From positions 1 through 64,000 of the forward strand of contig NZ_JAAEDL010000010.1 of assembly GCF_018129005.1 (NCBI RefSeq): 64,000 bases of DNA, given 5' to 3'. Shown in pieces: positions 47,742 through 56,097 of the stretch. The number at the start of each line of letters is the position of its first letter. Positions within the stretch are counted from its first letter, which is position 1. The notes below the pieces were generated by a model that searched no databases, had not been told where the DNA came from, and worked only from the letters and a program-made list of their open reading frames with translations. The position numbers and the translations under genes were made by a program. This DNA is from Neoroseomonas eburnea (GTDB lineage: Bacteria; Pseudomonadota; Alphaproteobacteria; Acetobacterales; Acetobacteraceae).

Positions 47742-48710
47742 CTACTCGATGCGGATATTCGCCTCGCGCACCAGGGTCGCCATCGAGGCGCGCCCTTCGG
47801 TGACGAAGCGCGCGAAGGCGGCGGGCGCATTGCCGACCGGCACCGCGCCGAGCCGGTCGAGCCGCGCCCGCACCTCGGCCTCCGCGAGGGTCGCGGCCAG
47901 TGCCTCCTGCAGCCGCACCGCGATCTCGGCCGGCGTGCCGGCGGGGGCGAAAAGGCCGACCCATTCGCTGACGTCGAAGCCAGGCATGCCGCTCTCGGCC
48001 AAGGTCGGAACCTCCGGCAGGTTCGCCTGGCGTTGCAGCGTCGCCACCGCGAGGAAGCGGGCGCGGCCCGACTCGACCACCGGCCGCGCCGAGAGCGCGG
48101 TGATGAACACCCCGTCGAGATTCCCCGCCGCGAGGTCGCGTGCCGCATCGGCACCGCCGCGATAGGGCACGTGCTGCACCTCTATTCCGGCTTCCCGCGC
48201 GAAGCGCGCCAGGCCGAGATGCCCCGCGGTGGCATTGCCCTGGGTGCCCATGTTGATGGTGTTGGGCCGTGCCTTGGCGGCCGCGATGAAGGCCGCGAGG
48301 TCGCGCGCCGGGAAATCCTGCTTCACCGCGACCACCTGCGGGAAGGTGCAGACCTGGCTGATGGGCAGGAAGGCGGTGGTGTAGTCGAAGGTCAGCCCGC
48401 GCAGCAGGGCATGGTTCACGATGTGGGAGGACGCATCCCACAGCAGCGTGTAACCGTCCGGCGCGCTGCGGGCGACCTCGCCTCCGCCGATCGAGCCGCC
48501 GGCGCCGGTGCGGTTCTCGACGACGAAGGTGGCGGACAGGCGCTCGGCCATGCGTGGCAGGATGGTGCGGGCGGCGGAATCGGCGGCGCCGCCGGCGGCG
48601 AAGGGAACGACGACTCGCACCGGCCGCGCCGGCCAGGCCTGTGCGCGGGCGGCGCCGGCGATGGGCAGCGCGGCGGCGGCGGCGATCAGGCTGCGGCGAT
48701 GGAGCGGCAT
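47742..48710 (-). CDS. Bug/TctC-family periplasmic receptor (tripartite tricarboxylate type)
   Basis: A 322-residue protein with a twin-basic signal peptide (MPLHRRSLIAAAAALPIAGA). The family blocks are WPARPVRVVVPFAAGGAADS, ENRTGAGGSIGGGEVARSAP, and VPYRGGADAARDLAAGNLDG. The two conserved ligand loops in this family use the PFAAGG and PYRGG segments. Bug receptors bind carboxylates in the periplasm. Most are orphans without TctA/TctB, as here. It is divergent from the cyclase-family gene with 154 bases between starts. Confidence 0.9.
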   Translation of the reverse strand: MPLHRRSLIAAAAALPIAGAARAQAWPARPVRVVVPFAAGGAADSAARTILPRMAERLSATFVVENRTGAGGSIGGGEVARSAPDGYTLLWDASSHIVNHALLRGLTFDYTTAFLPISQVCTFPQVVAVKQDFPARDLAAFIAAAKARPNTINMGTQGNATAGHLGLARFAREAGIEVQHVPYRGGADAARDLAAGNLDGVFITALSARPVVESGRARFLAVATLQRQANLPEVPTLAESGMPGFDVSEWVGLFAPAGTPAEIAVRLQEALAATLAEAEVRARLDRLGAVPVGNAPAAFARFVTEGRASMATLVREANIRIE

Positions 48711-48864
48711 GGCGTTGTCTCCCGGCGGAACGCGCTTCCTGTGGTCGCATGGGCCGGGGCCGTCAAGGCACGTGGCGCGATGCCCGGCGCCGACGCAGGA
48801 TGCGCGGCATGACGCCCGCCCCCGTCGTCGCGCGGGGGCTTCGGCCAGGCAAGAGGAACGCCCG

Positions 48865-49851
48865 GTGACGCCAGCACCCCGATACGACGACCTTCCCCGC
48901 CCGCCGGACGACCCCACGGGCCTGCCGCTTTCCTGGGGTGTCTGGGGGGCCGGGGACCAGGTCGGCACGCTGAACCGCATCACCGACGCGACCGTCGTGG
49001 CGGCGCGCGAGGAGATCCGGGACGGCCGGCGCTTCAACCTGAACCTGCCGCTCGACGAACCCTTCGGTGCTGCGCTGCCCGGCGCGCATCGCCGCCGCCA
49101 GGCGCCCCATCCGGTGATGGTGAAGGAGGAGCACCCCGGCCGCGTCACCCGCGACGACCGGCTCGACGGCTTCTGGCTGCAGGCGAGCACGCAATGGGAC
49201 GGGCTCAGCCACTTCGCCGACCCGACGCACGGCTTCTACAACCACGCGCCGCTGTCTTCGATCGTCCATGGCGCGGAAAGCCGCAACGGCATCGACAAGG
49301 CGCTCGCGCACGGCATCGCGGGGCGCTGCGTGCTGGCGGATCTCAAGCGGCACTTTGCCCGCACCGGGCGCGCCTGGACCGCGATGGGCGGGCAGCGCGC
49401 GACCGCCGAGGACCTCGCGGCCTGCCTTGCCGCGCAGGGTGTGGCGCTGCGGCCGGGCGACATCCTGCTGGTGCGCACCGGGTGGCTCGAAGCCTTCCGC
49501 GCCGCGCCGGACGCCGCCGCGCGCCATCTGCTGCTGCAGGGCGAGGGCGGGGCGCGCGACTATTCGGGCCTCGACGGCAAGGAGCCCATGTGGCGCTTCC
49601 TATGGGATGCCGGTATCGCCGCCGTCGCCGCAGACAACCCGACGGTGGAGGCGTGGCCGATCTTTCCCTGGAAGCCGGCGCTCCACCTGGCGATCGCGCG
49701 GCTCGGCCTGTGCCTCGGTGAATTCTTCGACCTCGAGGCACTTGCCGCCGACAGCGCGGTGACGGAGCGGTTCACGGCGTTCTTCACGGCGGCGCCGCTG
49801 AACCTCAGGGGCGGGATCGGCAGCCCGGGGAATGCGATGGCGATACGGTAG
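48865..49851 (+). CDS. Cyclase-family amidohydrolase (kynurenine-formamidase-like)
   Basis: A 328-residue protein from GTG 48865 (TPAPRYDDLPRPPDDPTGLP). The central motif STQWDGLSHFADP is the metal-binding His-Asp block of the cyclase family (PF04199). It is followed by a region with RPGDILLVRTGWLEAF and later GIAAVAADNPTVEAWP, both typical of this family. Members hydrolyse N-formylkynurenine or isatin-like amides with a divalent metal. The substrate here is unknown. It lies divergent to a Bug receptor, a pairing that suggests a shared small-molecule pathway (inference). A G-rich stem-loop follows its stop. Confidence 0.82.
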   Translation: MTPAPRYDDLPRPPDDPTGLPLSWGVWGAGDQVGTLNRITDATVVAAREEIRDGRRFNLNLPLDEPFGAALPGAHRRRQAPHPVMVKEEHPGRVTRDDRLDGFWLQASTQWDGLSHFADPTHGFYNHAPLSSIVHGAESRNGIDKALAHGIAGRCVLADLKRHFARTGRAWTAMGGQRATAEDLAACLAAQGVALRPGDILLVRTGWLEAFRAAPDAAARHLLLQGEGGARDYSGLDGKEPMWRFLWDAGIAAVAADNPTVEAWPIFPWKPALHLAIARLGLCLGEFFDLEALAADSAVTERFTAFFTAAPLNLRGGIGSPGNAMAIR

Positions 49852-49855
49852 AAGC

Positions 49856-49880
49856 CGGGGGGGAAGGGAACTTCCCCCCG
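49856..49880 (+). terminator. G-rich stem-loop after the cyclase gene
   Basis: CGGGGGGGAAG and CTTCCCCCCG (49856-49880) close around GGAA, followed by CGCCCCCCAACCTTCTTT. It has the same architecture as the stem-loops at 10816 and 17985. Confidence 0.65.
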
Positions 49881-49913
49881 CGCCCCCCAACCTTCTTTGG
49901 CACTTGGGAACTG

Positions 49914-50101
49914 ATGCCAGCGGCCGCCATTCGCGACCGTTGGCATGAGGCTTCTCGAGCCCTCAGACGCCGGGCGCAAACCTCCGGTTTTCCCGGTTTC
50001 GCCGGACCACCGGCGAGCCACATCCCGGATCCCCGGCACCTTGCAAGGCAAGGTGACCGGGTGCCCGTCGCGGCCTCGGCACGAGGCAAGAACTCGTGCC
50101 G
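49914..50101. repeat. Five-stem intergenic repeat, copy A
   Basis: A 188-base element between the cyclase and acylphosphatase genes, about 80% similar by eye to copy B at 62737. It consists of five stem-loops in a row: 49914-49946 (14-bp stem, loop CATTC), 49976-49992, 50000-50015 (CGCCGG-ACCA-CCGGCG), 50033-50060 (around CACCTTGC-AAG-GCAAGGTG) and 50077-50101 (CGGCACGAG-GCAAGAA-CTCGTGCCG). Together with the flanking stem-loops it fills the 329-base gap 49852-50180. No protein-coding content is seen. Confidence 0.85.
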
Positions 50102-50153
50102 CTGGTATGACCTCCGAAGTCAGTTCCCAAAAGACAAGAAAGGGAGGGGGCTT

Positions 50154-50173
50154 GGGGGAGGTTCCCCTCCCCC
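50154..50173 (-). terminator. G-rich stem-loop after the acylphosphatase gene
   Basis: On the plus strand GGGGGAGG (50154-50161) pairs with CCTCCCCC (50166-50173). Read on the minus strand it lies 7 bases after the acylphosphatase stop and is trailed by a pyrimidine tract (CCCCCTCCCTTTCTT). It is a member of the recurring family. Confidence 0.65.
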
Positions 50174-50180
50174 GACCTTC

Positions 50181-50447
50181 TCACCTCCGCCGAAACCCCG
50201 GCTCCGCCGGCGGGGGGCCGAATTCCTCGGTGATCTCATCCACCCGTGCCAGCATCGGTCCGCGCCGGCAGGCGGACAGCAGCGCCTGCACCGCGGCCTC
50301 GTCCCCTGCCACCAGCGCCTCGACCACGCCGTCCGGCCGGTTGCGCACCCAGCCCTGGACGCCGAGCCGCTCCGCCTCCCGCACCATCCAGTCGCGGTAG
50401 CCGACGCCCTGCACCCGCCCGCGGATGAGGACGCGGCGCGCGTTCAT
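50181..50447 (-). CDS. Acylphosphatase
   Basis: An 88-residue enzyme that hydrolyses carboxyl-phosphate bonds. It shows the family signature RVLIRGRVQGVGYRDWMVRE with the catalytic Arg of the phosphate loop, and GWVRNRPDGVVEALVAGDEA with the catalytic Asn. The length is typical (about 90). Its start overlaps the upstream ATP12 gene by four bases, so they are co-translated. Confidence 0.93.
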   Translation of the reverse strand: MNARRVLIRGRVQGVGYRDWMVREAERLGVQGWVRNRPDGVVEALVAGDEAAVQALLSACRRGPMLARVDEITEEFGPPPAEPGFRRR

Positions 50448-51151
50448 GCCCGCACCAGCGACAGGAAGCGTTCCGCGAGCGCAAGATCGGCCGCGACGCG
50501 CGCGCGGCGCGCCAGCGCCTCGGCGTCCTCGCCCCAGCGCATCTCCTGGAAGGTTTCGTCGAGCACGGCGAGGCGATGCGCCTCCGCCGCGTCCAACCGC
50601 CCGGCGGAGAGCGCGAGGCCCAGCACCAGGCTGCCCAGCCCTGGCACCGCCAGGCCGAGCGCGGCCAACTCCTCCGCCCGGTGCGCCTCGACCGCCGCGC
50701 GCAGCGCCGCGAGGCTCGCCGCCGGCTGCGCCACGGGCATCAGTCCCGCGGTCACTGTGAGCCGCGCGCCATAGGCGGCATCCGCCCAGTCGAGCAGCAC
50801 CTGCCATTCCCGATCCTGCAGTGCCGCGAGGCCCGGATCCTCGGCGCGGTAGCAAAGCAGGTCCGTCTCGCCGTACTTCGCCAGGCCCTCGACCATCGCC
50901 GCCGGGTCCGGTGCCACGCGGTCCTGCGCGGTGCCGAGCAGGCGGGTCAAAGGCACCGCCTCCATCGACATCTCGCCGCCCTTCTCACCGCCGGCCGACT
51001 GCCATTCGGCGGCGATCGCCTCGGCCAGCGAGGAGGAGGCGGTGACGAGCGGTGCGCCGCCCGGCAGGCGCAGCGGCCGCCCGTCGAGCAGCACGGCATG
51101 GCCGCCCTCGGGCCGGGCGACGGCGACGGCATGATCCCAGAAGCGCTTCAT
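50444..51151 (-). CDS. ATP12-family F1-ATPase assembly chaperone
   Basis: A 235-residue protein: MKRFWDHAVAVARPEGGHAV, then LLDGRPLRLPGGAPLVTASS and MSMEAVPLTRLLGTAQDRV, all typical of ATP12. The core continues with TDLLCYRAEDPGLAALQDRE and WQVLLDWADAAYGARL. ATP12 binds free F1 alpha subunit during ATP synthase assembly in mitochondria and Alphaproteobacteria, so it supports the taxonomic placement. It is transcribed with acylphosphatase and downstream of the AsmA gene. Confidence 0.92.
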   Translation of the reverse strand: MKRFWDHAVAVARPEGGHAVLLDGRPLRLPGGAPLVTASSSLAEAIAAEWQSAGGEKGGEMSMEAVPLTRLLGTAQDRVAPDPAAMVEGLAKYGETDLLCYRAEDPGLAALQDREWQVLLDWADAAYGARLTVTAGLMPVAQPAASLAALRAAVEAHRAEELAALGLAVPGLGSLVLGLALSAGRLDAAEAHRLAVLDETFQEMRWGEDAEALARRARVAADLALAERFLSLVRA

Positions 51152-51187
51152 GGCCGCAGCAATAGCGCCGGCTGGCGCCGCGCTCCA

Positions 51188-53692
51188 CTACCGCCGGCCG
51201 CCGCCCAGCAATCCGCCCAGGCCGCGCAGCAGATCCTGCGTCGTGCCCTGCAGCTCCCGTGGCACGCCCGGGACGACGCGCTGCGGCGGCGGCACCGGAC
51301 CGTCGGCACCGAAGCGTGCGATGCGAAGCTGGGACGCGCAGTCCCCGGCCGGCGCGCTGCCTGTCACCTGCCCACGCAGCCATTCCACCGTGGGGTCGCG
51401 CCACAGCCGGTTGGCGACCGTGTCGCCGATCATCTGGCCCACCGCGCGGCCCGGGTCCACGCCGATGCGCGGCGCCGCCAGGGTGCCGCCGATGCCGACC
51501 GGCGCGCGCACCCGCACGCCGAGGAGCGACACGTCCGGCATCAGCCGCGCGGCAAGCCCCTCGGTGCGCAGGTTCACCGCCGCCACGCCGTCGACGCGTC
51601 CGGCGGAGGTTTCGAGCATCAGCGCCTGGGTGCGCGCGATGCCGTCGTGTGCGCTCAGGCGCAGCGCGAGGCAGCGCAGCTCAAGCCCCTCCCGCGGGAT
51701 GCTTGGGAAGATCAGCCCCACCAGGTCGGGGCCGAGCCGCAGCAGGCCGGCATGGGCGAGGCGGCCTTCGACCACTGCCATCCCGGCCTCGCCCGTCAGC
51801 GTCGCCGCCACGGCGCGGGTGGTGGCGCCACGTCCGCTCAGTTCGAGGCGGATCTCAGCCCGGCCCTCGATGCCCGTCGCCTCCTGGCGCGCGCGGCGCA
51901 ACGCCGCGAGGTCGATGCCCGGCCCCTGGCTGCGCAGGTTGAGCGTGACCGCCGGCGGGGCGGCGGCGGCGTCGAGCGTCGCCTCCCCATGCACCGGCCC
52001 GCCCGGGGTGACGGCCGAGAAGGAGGTCAGCCGCGCCGAGCCGTCAGCCATGGCGAGTTGCCCGCGCACCTGGCGCCAATCGGTGCCGGCCACCGTCAGG
52101 TGGTCGGCCGAAATGTCGAGCCGCCCGCGATAGGCGCGCACGACATCGAGCGGCAGCGGAATGTCGGGGATGACGCGGCCATCGGCCTGCGCGGGGGCCG
52201 GCGCGGGCGGCGGCGATGCGGGAGCGTGGTGGGTTGCCGCCCGGGCCGGCGCCTGCGTGGTTGCGGCCACCCGCTCCATCAGCGCGTCCAGATCGAGCCG
52301 TGCCAAAGCGATGCGCCCGTTCAGCCCGACCGGCCAGCCGGGTTGCAGCGTCACCTCGCCCTCGGCCTGGATGACGGGCGCGGTGACGCGGAAGGGGGCG
52401 ATGCGGATCTCCCCGGTCACCCTGCCCGGCGCAGCCAGCCGGGCCTCGATGCGCAGGTCGCGCAGCGGTGGCGGGCCGGGCAGCACCGGCGCGAAGGCGG
52501 CGAGATCCGGCACCGCGACCTCAAGCTCGAGCGTTGCGCCCGACAGGCTGCGCGGCCGCTCGATCCGGCCGGAGAGCTTCGCCACCGCTTCGGCCGCCGT
52601 GATGTCGCCGGTGATGCGGACGGGTTGCTCCGGCGCGCCGGGCAGCAGCACGCCCGGCGCGTCGAGGCCGAGCGCGGCGCGGAAGGCGAGGCCGTTCCGG
52701 CTGCCCTCCGCCGTCAATTCGGCTGCAGCATCCAGCGCCGGCGCCCGCAGCTCCAGCCGCGCGAGCGCGAGTCCCGGCACGAGCGGCGACAGGTCCGCTG
52801 CGCCGAGGCGAAGCAGGATGTCGGAGGGCGCGAACTCGGGACCCAGCCGCAGCGCTGCCTCGATGGGCGGCAGCACGGGCGGCAGGGAGGCGTCCGGCAC
52901 CAGGGCCGCGAACAGCGGCAGCAGCGCGGCCGGTTCCGGCAACGTGGCGGCAAGGACGACGGACTCACCGAGCCGGCCCTCCGCCGAGAGCCGGTTGGCG
53001 CCGAAGGAGAGCGTGCCGCGGAGCGGCCAGGGCGCGCCGGGCGGGGCGGGCAGGGGGCCGGTCTCCGCCTCCAGCGTCGCAGCGGCGCCGTGCAGGGCGA
53101 GGCGCGCGGCGATGCCGACCGGCCCGCCCTCACCGAAGCCGTCGATCCGCCCCCGCTCCACCACCACGGTGCCGAGGCGCGGGTCGGGCAAGGTCACGCG
53201 GCTGTCGGTCAGCAGCAACTCGCCGATCGCGATCGGGCGGCGCGGGGCGGTGGATGCCGCGGGGGCCGGCGCCGGTGCCGGCGTTGCCGCCCGCGCCGGC
53301 GGCGTCAGGGCCCAGTTCTCGCTGCCATCGGCCAGCCGCTCGAGCAGGATGTCGGCGCCGTCGATGGTGACGCTGCGGAAGGCGACCTCGCCGCGCAGCA
53401 GGGGCAGGACGGCGAGGCTCGCCTCCATGCGGCGGATGCGCGCCATCTCGGGCCGCGACCCGCCGGGCAGGTTGGCGAGCGTCGCGCCCTCCACCGTCAG
53501 CCTCGGGGTCAATCCCGGCCGCAGGGAGACTGCCCCGAGCGCGGCCGTCCGCCCCGTCGCGCCCTCGATGGCGGCGACGAGGCGCGGCGTCAGCGCCCCG
53601 GCATCGAGCGCCAGGACCAGCGCCACCATGCCGGCGCCGAGCAGCAGCACGGCCCCGCCGGCCAGACCGATCATCCATTTCACGGCGCGCAT
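51188..53692 (-). CDS. AsmA-family envelope protein
   Basis: An 834-residue protein anchored by one N-terminal helix (WMIGLAGGAVLLLGAGMVAL). The AsmA pattern follows: TGRTAALGAVSLRPGLTPRL and TVEGATLANLPGGSRPEMAR, with many alternating beta-strands. The C-terminal third repeats the AsmA_2-type GVAAVNLRTEGLAARLMPDV. AsmA-like proteins form periplasmic beta-grooves that help move phospholipids to the outer membrane. A Pro/Ala-rich linker lies in the middle (about residues 480-500). It ends 36 bases before the ATP12 gene. Confidence 0.85.
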   Translation of the reverse strand: MRAVKWMIGLAGGAVLLLGAGMVALVLALDAGALTPRLVAAIEGATGRTAALGAVSLRPGLTPRLTVEGATLANLPGGSRPEMARIRRMEASLAVLPLLRGEVAFRSVTIDGADILLERLADGSENWALTPPARAATPAPAPAPAASTAPRRPIAIGELLLTDSRVTLPDPRLGTVVVERGRIDGFGEGGPVGIAARLALHGAAATLEAETGPLPAPPGAPWPLRGTLSFGANRLSAEGRLGESVVLAATLPEPAALLPLFAALVPDASLPPVLPPIEAALRLGPEFAPSDILLRLGAADLSPLVPGLALARLELRAPALDAAAELTAEGSRNGLAFRAALGLDAPGVLLPGAPEQPVRITGDITAAEAVAKLSGRIERPRSLSGATLELEVAVPDLAAFAPVLPGPPPLRDLRIEARLAAPGRVTGEIRIAPFRVTAPVIQAEGEVTLQPGWPVGLNGRIALARLDLDALMERVAATTQAPARAATHHAPASPPPAPAPAQADGRVIPDIPLPLDVVRAYRGRLDISADHLTVAGTDWRQVRGQLAMADGSARLTSFSAVTPGGPVHGEATLDAAAAPPAVTLNLRSQGPGIDLAALRRARQEATGIEGRAEIRLELSGRGATTRAVAATLTGEAGMAVVEGRLAHAGLLRLGPDLVGLIFPSIPREGLELRCLALRLSAHDGIARTQALMLETSAGRVDGVAAVNLRTEGLAARLMPDVSLLGVRVRAPVGIGGTLAAPRIGVDPGRAVGQMIGDTVANRLWRDPTVEWLRGQVTGSAPAGDCASQLRIARFGADGPVPPPQRVVPGVPRELQGTTQDLLRGLGGLLGGGRR

Positions 53693-53702
53693 GGCGTGAA
53701 CC

Positions 53703-54677
53703 TCAGCGGATGCGCCGGCAGGGCGGCGTGCGGGGCTTGTCGAAGCCGAGGAAGGTGAAGGTCTCCTTCATGTGCGGCGGCAGCGGCGCGGCGAGTTCCA
53801 GCACGCCACCTTCCGGATGCGGCAGGCGCAGCGCGCGGGCGTGCAGGTGCAGGGTGCGGTCGCCGAAGCCTTCCGGATGCGCCGCGGCGCCGCCGTACTT
53901 GCCGTCGCCGAGGATCGGGCAGCCCAGCGCCGAGGCACAGTGCACGCGAAGCTGGTGGGTGCGGCCGGTGAGCGGCGTCAGTTCCAGCAGCGCCGCCCGC
54001 TTCTGCGCGGAATCGATGGTGCGGTAGAGCGTGACGGCGCGCGCAGCGTCCCGCGACTCGGACGGCACGGTGCGTTCGCCATGCCCGCCCGCCTGCCGGG
54101 AGAGCGCCATGTCGATCCGCCCTTCCAGCGGGTGCGGCCGGCCGACGACGATGGCCCAATAGGTCTTCTCCGCATCGCGCCCGCGAAAGGCGGCGGCGAG
54201 CTTCGACGCGGCGGCCGGGGTCCGTGCCAGCACCAGCACGCCGGTGGTGTCGCGGTCGAGGCGATGCACCAGGCGCGGCCGCTCCTCGCTGCCGAAGCGC
54301 AGCGCATCGAGCATGCCGTCGATGTGCTTCGCGATGCCGGGCCCGCCCTGCACCGGCATCCCCTGCGGCTTGTCGATCGCGATCACGCTGTCGTCCCGGT
54401 AGATCACCAGGCGTTCGAGCGCCGCCGCTTCGCGCGGGTCGATCGGCTTCGGCTCGGCCTTGGGGGCCGGGGCGTCAGGCATCGGCGGGATGCGGATCGC
54501 CTGACCGGGCAGCAGGCGGGTGTTCGCCTCTGCCCGCTTGCCATCGACGCGAACCTGGCCGGTGCGAAGCATCTTCTGCAGCGCGCCCTGGGTCAGGGCC
54601 GGAAAGTGGCGATGGAACCAGCGGTCGAGGCGGATCTCGCCGTCCGCGGGGCGGACGGTGCGGGTGGTGACGGGCAT
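53703..54677 (-). CDS. RluA-family pseudouridine synthase (RluC-like)
   Basis: A 324-residue protein with an N-terminal S4 RNA-binding domain (RLDRWFHRHFPALTQGALQK, then KRAEANTRLLPGQAIRIPP) and a catalytic domain. The active-site motif PRLVHRLDRDTTGVLVLA holds the nucleophile Asp141. LTGRTHQLRVHCASALGCPI supports substrate binding. The fold and length match RluC/RluD, which modify 23S rRNA uridines. ATG 54677 gives the family N-terminus. It lies 10 bases upstream of the AsmA gene on the same strand. Confidence 0.93.
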   Translation of the reverse strand: MPVTTRTVRPADGEIRLDRWFHRHFPALTQGALQKMLRTGQVRVDGKRAEANTRLLPGQAIRIPPMPDAPAPKAEPKPIDPREAAALERLVIYRDDSVIAIDKPQGMPVQGGPGIAKHIDGMLDALRFGSEERPRLVHRLDRDTTGVLVLARTPAAASKLAAAFRGRDAEKTYWAIVVGRPHPLEGRIDMALSRQAGGHGERTVPSESRDAARAVTLYRTIDSAQKRAALLELTPLTGRTHQLRVHCASALGCPILGDGKYGGAAAHPEGFGDRTLHLHARALRLPHPEGGVLELAAPLPPHMKETFTFLGFDKPRTPPCRRIR

Positions 54678-54867
54678 GGACGCAGCATAGCATCGCTGCG
54701 CCGCAACCTGCATGCTGCCGGGCGGGGGTCGGCGACGGCGGCCCGCAGGCCGGCGCGCCGAGAGGTTCCCGCGGGCGGCTGGCCACGACCGTCGCTCCGG
54801 GCGCCGCCGCACGGATCGGTGCCGTCATCCGGGGCATGCGCCCTTCGGCGCCTTCGCGCCGGCTCCC

Positions 54868-55236
54868 TCAGCGCCGCACCAGCCAGAAGCGGAGGACGGA
54901 GGCGGCCAGCCCGAGCCCCACCGAGAGCAGGACATAGGCCACCGCGAACACCGGCGCGCGTTCCCACAGATGAGTGGACTCCGGCGAGAAGGCCGAGAAG
55001 GTGGTAGGGCCACCGAGGAAGCCGGGGATGAGCAGGTTGCGCGCCGCGCCATCGATGCCGAGCGCCGCCAGCACACCGATCGCGCCGCTGCCGAGGATGT
55101 TCACCGCCCGCATTCCCCACGGAAAGCCGCTGCCGAACAGCGCGGTGCCGAACAGCGAAGCCAGGTGGCGCAGCACCGAGGCGGCCGCGCCGCCCAGCGC
55201 CACCAGCGCCAGCGAAGATGCTGTGAAACCTTGCAT
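54868..55236 (-). CDS. crcB: Fluoride exporter CrcB
   Basis: A 122-residue four-helix protein. ALVALGGAAASVLRHLASLF begins the channel. The signature GFLGGPTTFSAFSPESTHLW (the Gly-x-x-Gly-x-x-Thr-Thr-Phe-Ser core) lines the fluoride pore, and the C-terminal helix is AYVLLSVGLGLAASVLRFWL. Such proteins form dual-topology dimers that expel fluoride. The start is uncertain: ATG 55236 fits family length, while ATG 55266 would add 10 residues. No fluoride riboswitch was recognised. Confidence 0.92.
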   Translation of the reverse strand: MQGFTASSLALVALGGAAASVLRHLASLFGTALFGSGFPWGMRAVNILGSGAIGVLAALGIDGAARNLLIPGFLGGPTTFSAFSPESTHLWERAPVFAVAYVLLSVGLGLAASVLRFWLVRR

Positions 55237-55330
55237 GGACTGACGTCCCGGCCGCTTTCGGATCATTGCTCGCGCGCCACGGCGCCGCTAGCCTCCCGCC
55301 CCGTCGGGCGCGCGGGGGATTCTTCGGACC

Positions 55331-56054
55331 ATGGATGTTGGTGGCTGCACGAAGTCCTTCGCGATGGACGAGGGTACGGTTCGCGGCAACGACCAGATCC
55401 TCCAGGGAGTCTCCGGCGCGCCGCTGAACGACCCGAAGCGGGACGGCATCCGCACCGGGATGCCGATGATCCGGCTCGCGCGCTTCATGACCTTCCACGA
55501 CGACAACGCGGCGCGGCGCCAGGCCGCGCTGAATGACGCGGCGGACCGCTGGGGCGGCGAGACGCAGGACCATCACCTCGCGCCCGGCGACCCGGGCGGC
55601 GGCATGGAGAGTATCTGCAACCACGCCTGCGCGGAGCCGCTGCGCGCCAATTCGCGGGTCATCCTGCCGAACGGCACGGTGGAGGTGCCGACCGCCAACC
55701 TCGGCACCGCCGCCACCGCCTTCGCCCCGCACGGCAGGGACAAGGCCACTGCGGCAGCATCGTCTCACCCGTTGTTCGGCTTTCGCCCCGCACCTAAGGG
55801 ACAAGGGCGCCTGCCGGCTGCGGAACATCGGCCCGCGGACGGGCAGCGCGAGCGCCGGCCAGATGGTCGCGTCCCGGGCATCCGGCGGGAAGATGGGCTT
55901 CTTTCACCACCTTTACTCTTTCGATCCGAATTTGGGCGAATACAAGGTGGACACGGGGGATACCGCGAAGTTCGCGAAGGCCTGGCTCGAAGCCTGCGCC
56001 GCCGCCTTCCTCGGCGTCGGATGGCTCGCCTCCTTCAAGGTCGACTGCGGCTGA
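55331..56054 (+). pseudogene. Decayed YopT-type (C58) cysteine protease paralogue
   Basis: The N-terminal part (MDVGGCTKSFAMDEGTVRGN, then GAPLNDPKRDGIRTGMPMIR) aligns with the intact neighbour, but the catalytic Cys41 position is Arg. After about residue 130 the match resumes in another frame (GACRLRNIGPRTGSASAGQM to HHLYSFDPNLGEYKVDTGDT). There the catalytic His is Gln, while the Asp remains. The frame break is explained by an imperfect direct repeat: TTCGCCCCGCAC occurs at 55721 and again at 55782, so a 61-base insertion shifted the frame. The gene therefore cannot make an active protease. Confidence 0.82.
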
Positions 56055-56097
56055 GAACGGACAGCCAACCCTTTCAGCAACGCTGAGGAGCGAAACG

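Noticed and set aside
49914-50774. Open frames through the five-stem repeats giving similar peptides in both copies (for example RRAQTSGFPGFAGPPA and RRAQTSGLPGFAGPPA).
   Set aside because: The peptide similarity follows from the repeat DNA. The frames run into antisense of real genes or stop shortly, and there is no consistent start.
54593-55828. Long minus-strand open frame spanning the RluA, CrcB and C58-pseudogene region.
   Set aside because: It crosses two clearly recognisable genes in another frame, and its translation has no family features. The gap 54678-54867 shows no convincing gene.
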